Assembly (NCBI GenBank): GCA_943354625.1
Contig: CALRCS010000009.1
Location: 1-14,918 of the forward strand
Direction of reading: 5' to 3'
DNA length: 14,918 bases
Origin: Candidatus Nomurabacteria bacterium
Lineage (GTDB): Bacteria > Patescibacteriota > Minisyncoccia > Phycocordibacterales > PALSA-1337
Shown piece after piece: positions 14,156-14,918 of the stretch. The position numbers were made by a program, and so were the translations under genes. Numbering within the stretch: position 1 is the stretch's first letter; each line of letters begins with the position of its first letter. Under the pieces are notes generated by a model. That model was not told the DNA's origin. It did no database searches and saw only the letters and a list, made by a program, of their open reading frames with translations.

Positions 14156-14839
14156 ATGCTAATACTCGCCACAATCTTAACTTTTATTTTTACTCTTCTG
14201 GGTGGTTTTTTTGCTCTTAGATTTAAGGACAGGCTCCACCTTATCCTTGGTTTTAGTGCCGGAGCAGTCATAGGTGCAGCCTTCTTTAACCTTTTACCAG
14301 AAGCTCTATTACTTTCTCGGAGCCCAAAAATCACAACTATTGTTGCATTAGGCTTTATTATTTATATGATACTCGATCGTTTTATTCTACTTCATTCTCA
14401 CGAGGAAAGAGGAAGTTTGGGTGCTGGTAGTTTATCAATTCATAGCTTGTTGGACGGAATCGGTATTGGAATAGCATTCCAAGTATCTGCATCTATTGGC
14501 CTTATCGTAGCAATTGCTGTACTTATTCATGACTTTTCAGATGGAATAAATACTGTAAATATGATTTTAAAAAATGGTGGCGAAAAGAAAAAAGCAATAA
14601 AATGGCTCCTGATAGATGCTGTGGCTCCGGTAATTGGTATTTTATCAACAATGTTCTTTACCCTATCAGAATCTGCCCTAGGAATTATAATTGCTCTTTT
14701 TGCTGGATTCTTCTTATATATAGGCGCTAGTGACCTACTTCCAGAAAGTCACCACAATCACCCAACGATTTGGACTACAGTATCTACAATACTAGGAATG
14801 TTGGTTATCTACGAAGCAATTACTTTAGCAAGTATTTAA
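14156..14839 (+). CDS. ZIP family divalent metal transporter
   Basis: 227 residues with about seven to eight hydrophobic helices and almost no soluble domain. The metal-path signatures are in TM4 and TM5: SIHSLLDGIGIGIAF (about 94-108, H and D as ligands) and LIHDFSDGINTV (about 122-133, in the place of the usual HxxPEG). Other features are FSAGAVIGAAFFNLLPEA (33-50) in TM2 and a terminal GASDLLPESHHNHP with extra histidines before the last helix. ZIP proteins import Zn, Fe or Mn into the cytoplasm. The divergent Fur/Zur-family gene and paired palindromes in between support metal-repressed expression, most simply zinc uptake; the metal itself is inferred. The stop overlaps the convergent helicase stop by three bases. 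Confidence 0.9.
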   Translation: MLILATILTFIFTLLGGFFALRFKDRLHLILGFSAGAVIGAAFFNLLPEALLLSRSPKITTIVALGFIIYMILDRFILLHSHEERGSLGAGSLSIHSLLDGIGIGIAFQVSASIGLIVAIAVLIHDFSDGINTVNMILKNGGEKKKAIKWLLIDAVAPVIGILSTMFFTLSESALGIIIALFAGFFLYIGASDLLPESHHNHPTIWTTVSTILGMLVIYEAITLASI

Positions 14840-14918
14840 TCTACAAAAGTTAGAGCCTTTCCTTTTTTATTTGCTCGTCCTGTTCGTCCTATTCTATGAA
14901 CATAATCGTCATAAGTAG
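14836..14918 (-). CDS. DEAD-box RNA helicase, C-terminal end (5' part beyond window)
   Basis: The last 27 codons read TYDDYVHRIGRTGRANKKGK then ALTFVD and TAA. YVHRIGRTGR is helicase motif VI, with the arginine finger, of RhlE/DeaD-type RNA helicases that remodel rRNA and mRNA. The gene enters from the right edge. The protein ends 16 residues after HRIGRTGR, so the usual last helix of RecA domain 2 and any C-terminal extension are missing; no continuation is seen in the other frames. It converges on the ZIP gene, the two stop codons sharing three bases with no terminator between. Confidence 0.85.
   Translation of the reverse strand, partial: TYDDYVHRIGRTGRANKKGKALTFVD

Noticed and set aside
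1..14918. tRNA, rRNA or riboswitch genes
   Set aside because: Non-coding gaps are few and AT-rich, and I saw no cloverleaf, rRNA core sequence or known aptamer core.

Overview
The window looks like part of a small, AT-rich Patescibacteria (CPR) genome, most likely Parcubacteria-like. Genes are packed with short gaps or overlaps, ribosome binding sites are mostly absent, and start codons sit very close to TATAAT boxes. Conserved housekeeping genes (gatB, obgE, an NrnA-like DHH phosphoesterase, cyclophilin) lie beside long, poorly characterised surface-protein genes with serial signal peptides and terminal membrane anchors. TGA is a genuine stop codon here (gatB, obgE and the DUF916-like gene end in it), so the standard bacterial code applies.

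Positions 1-5214, all on the minus strand, hold a cell-surface operon read right to left: a small secreted beta-rich protein (4534-5214), a DUF916-like secreted and membrane-anchored protein (3517-4512), a paralogue of the first (2759-3520), a fibronectin-III-type protein with a C-terminal anchor (1390-2745), and the N-terminal 466 residues of a large repetitive fibre-like protein that runs off the left edge (1-1400). Upstream lies a membrane-anchored protein with two nearly identical cytoplasmic helix-turn-helix modules (5338-6465), a plausible regulator of the surface operon. A long imperfect inverted repeat (5275-5339) separates the two.

Positions 6466-6877 are an AT-rich non-coding stretch feeding a divergent 80-residue MerR/excisionase-like protein (6878-7120). 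A perfect 10-bp inverted repeat brackets its consensus -10 box. A 30-bp perfect palindrome (7141-7170) terminates this gene and, from the other side, gatB.

Positions 7159-13492 are a seven-gene minus-strand operon: Gmad2-domain lipoprotein-like or anchored protein, NrnA-like DHH phosphoesterase, membrane-anchored cyclophilin, PD-(D/E)XK nuclease with a probable Fe-S cluster, AI-2E-type permease, ObgE and GatB.

Positions 13503-14839 are a metal-homeostasis pair: a Fur/Zur-family repressor (minus) divergent from a ZIP-family metal transporter (plus). Two copies of a 23-bp palindrome lie between them; one covers the repressor's own promoter. The repressor reading frame carries an in-frame TGA exactly where Fur proteins have the first cysteine of a zinc-binding CxxC, and the rest of the Fur C-terminus continues intact after it. 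This is the most striking observation in the window: either a selenocysteine-containing Fur homologue or a very recent nonsense change. The right edge (14836-14918) holds the C-terminal end of a DEAD-box helicase, convergent with the transporter.
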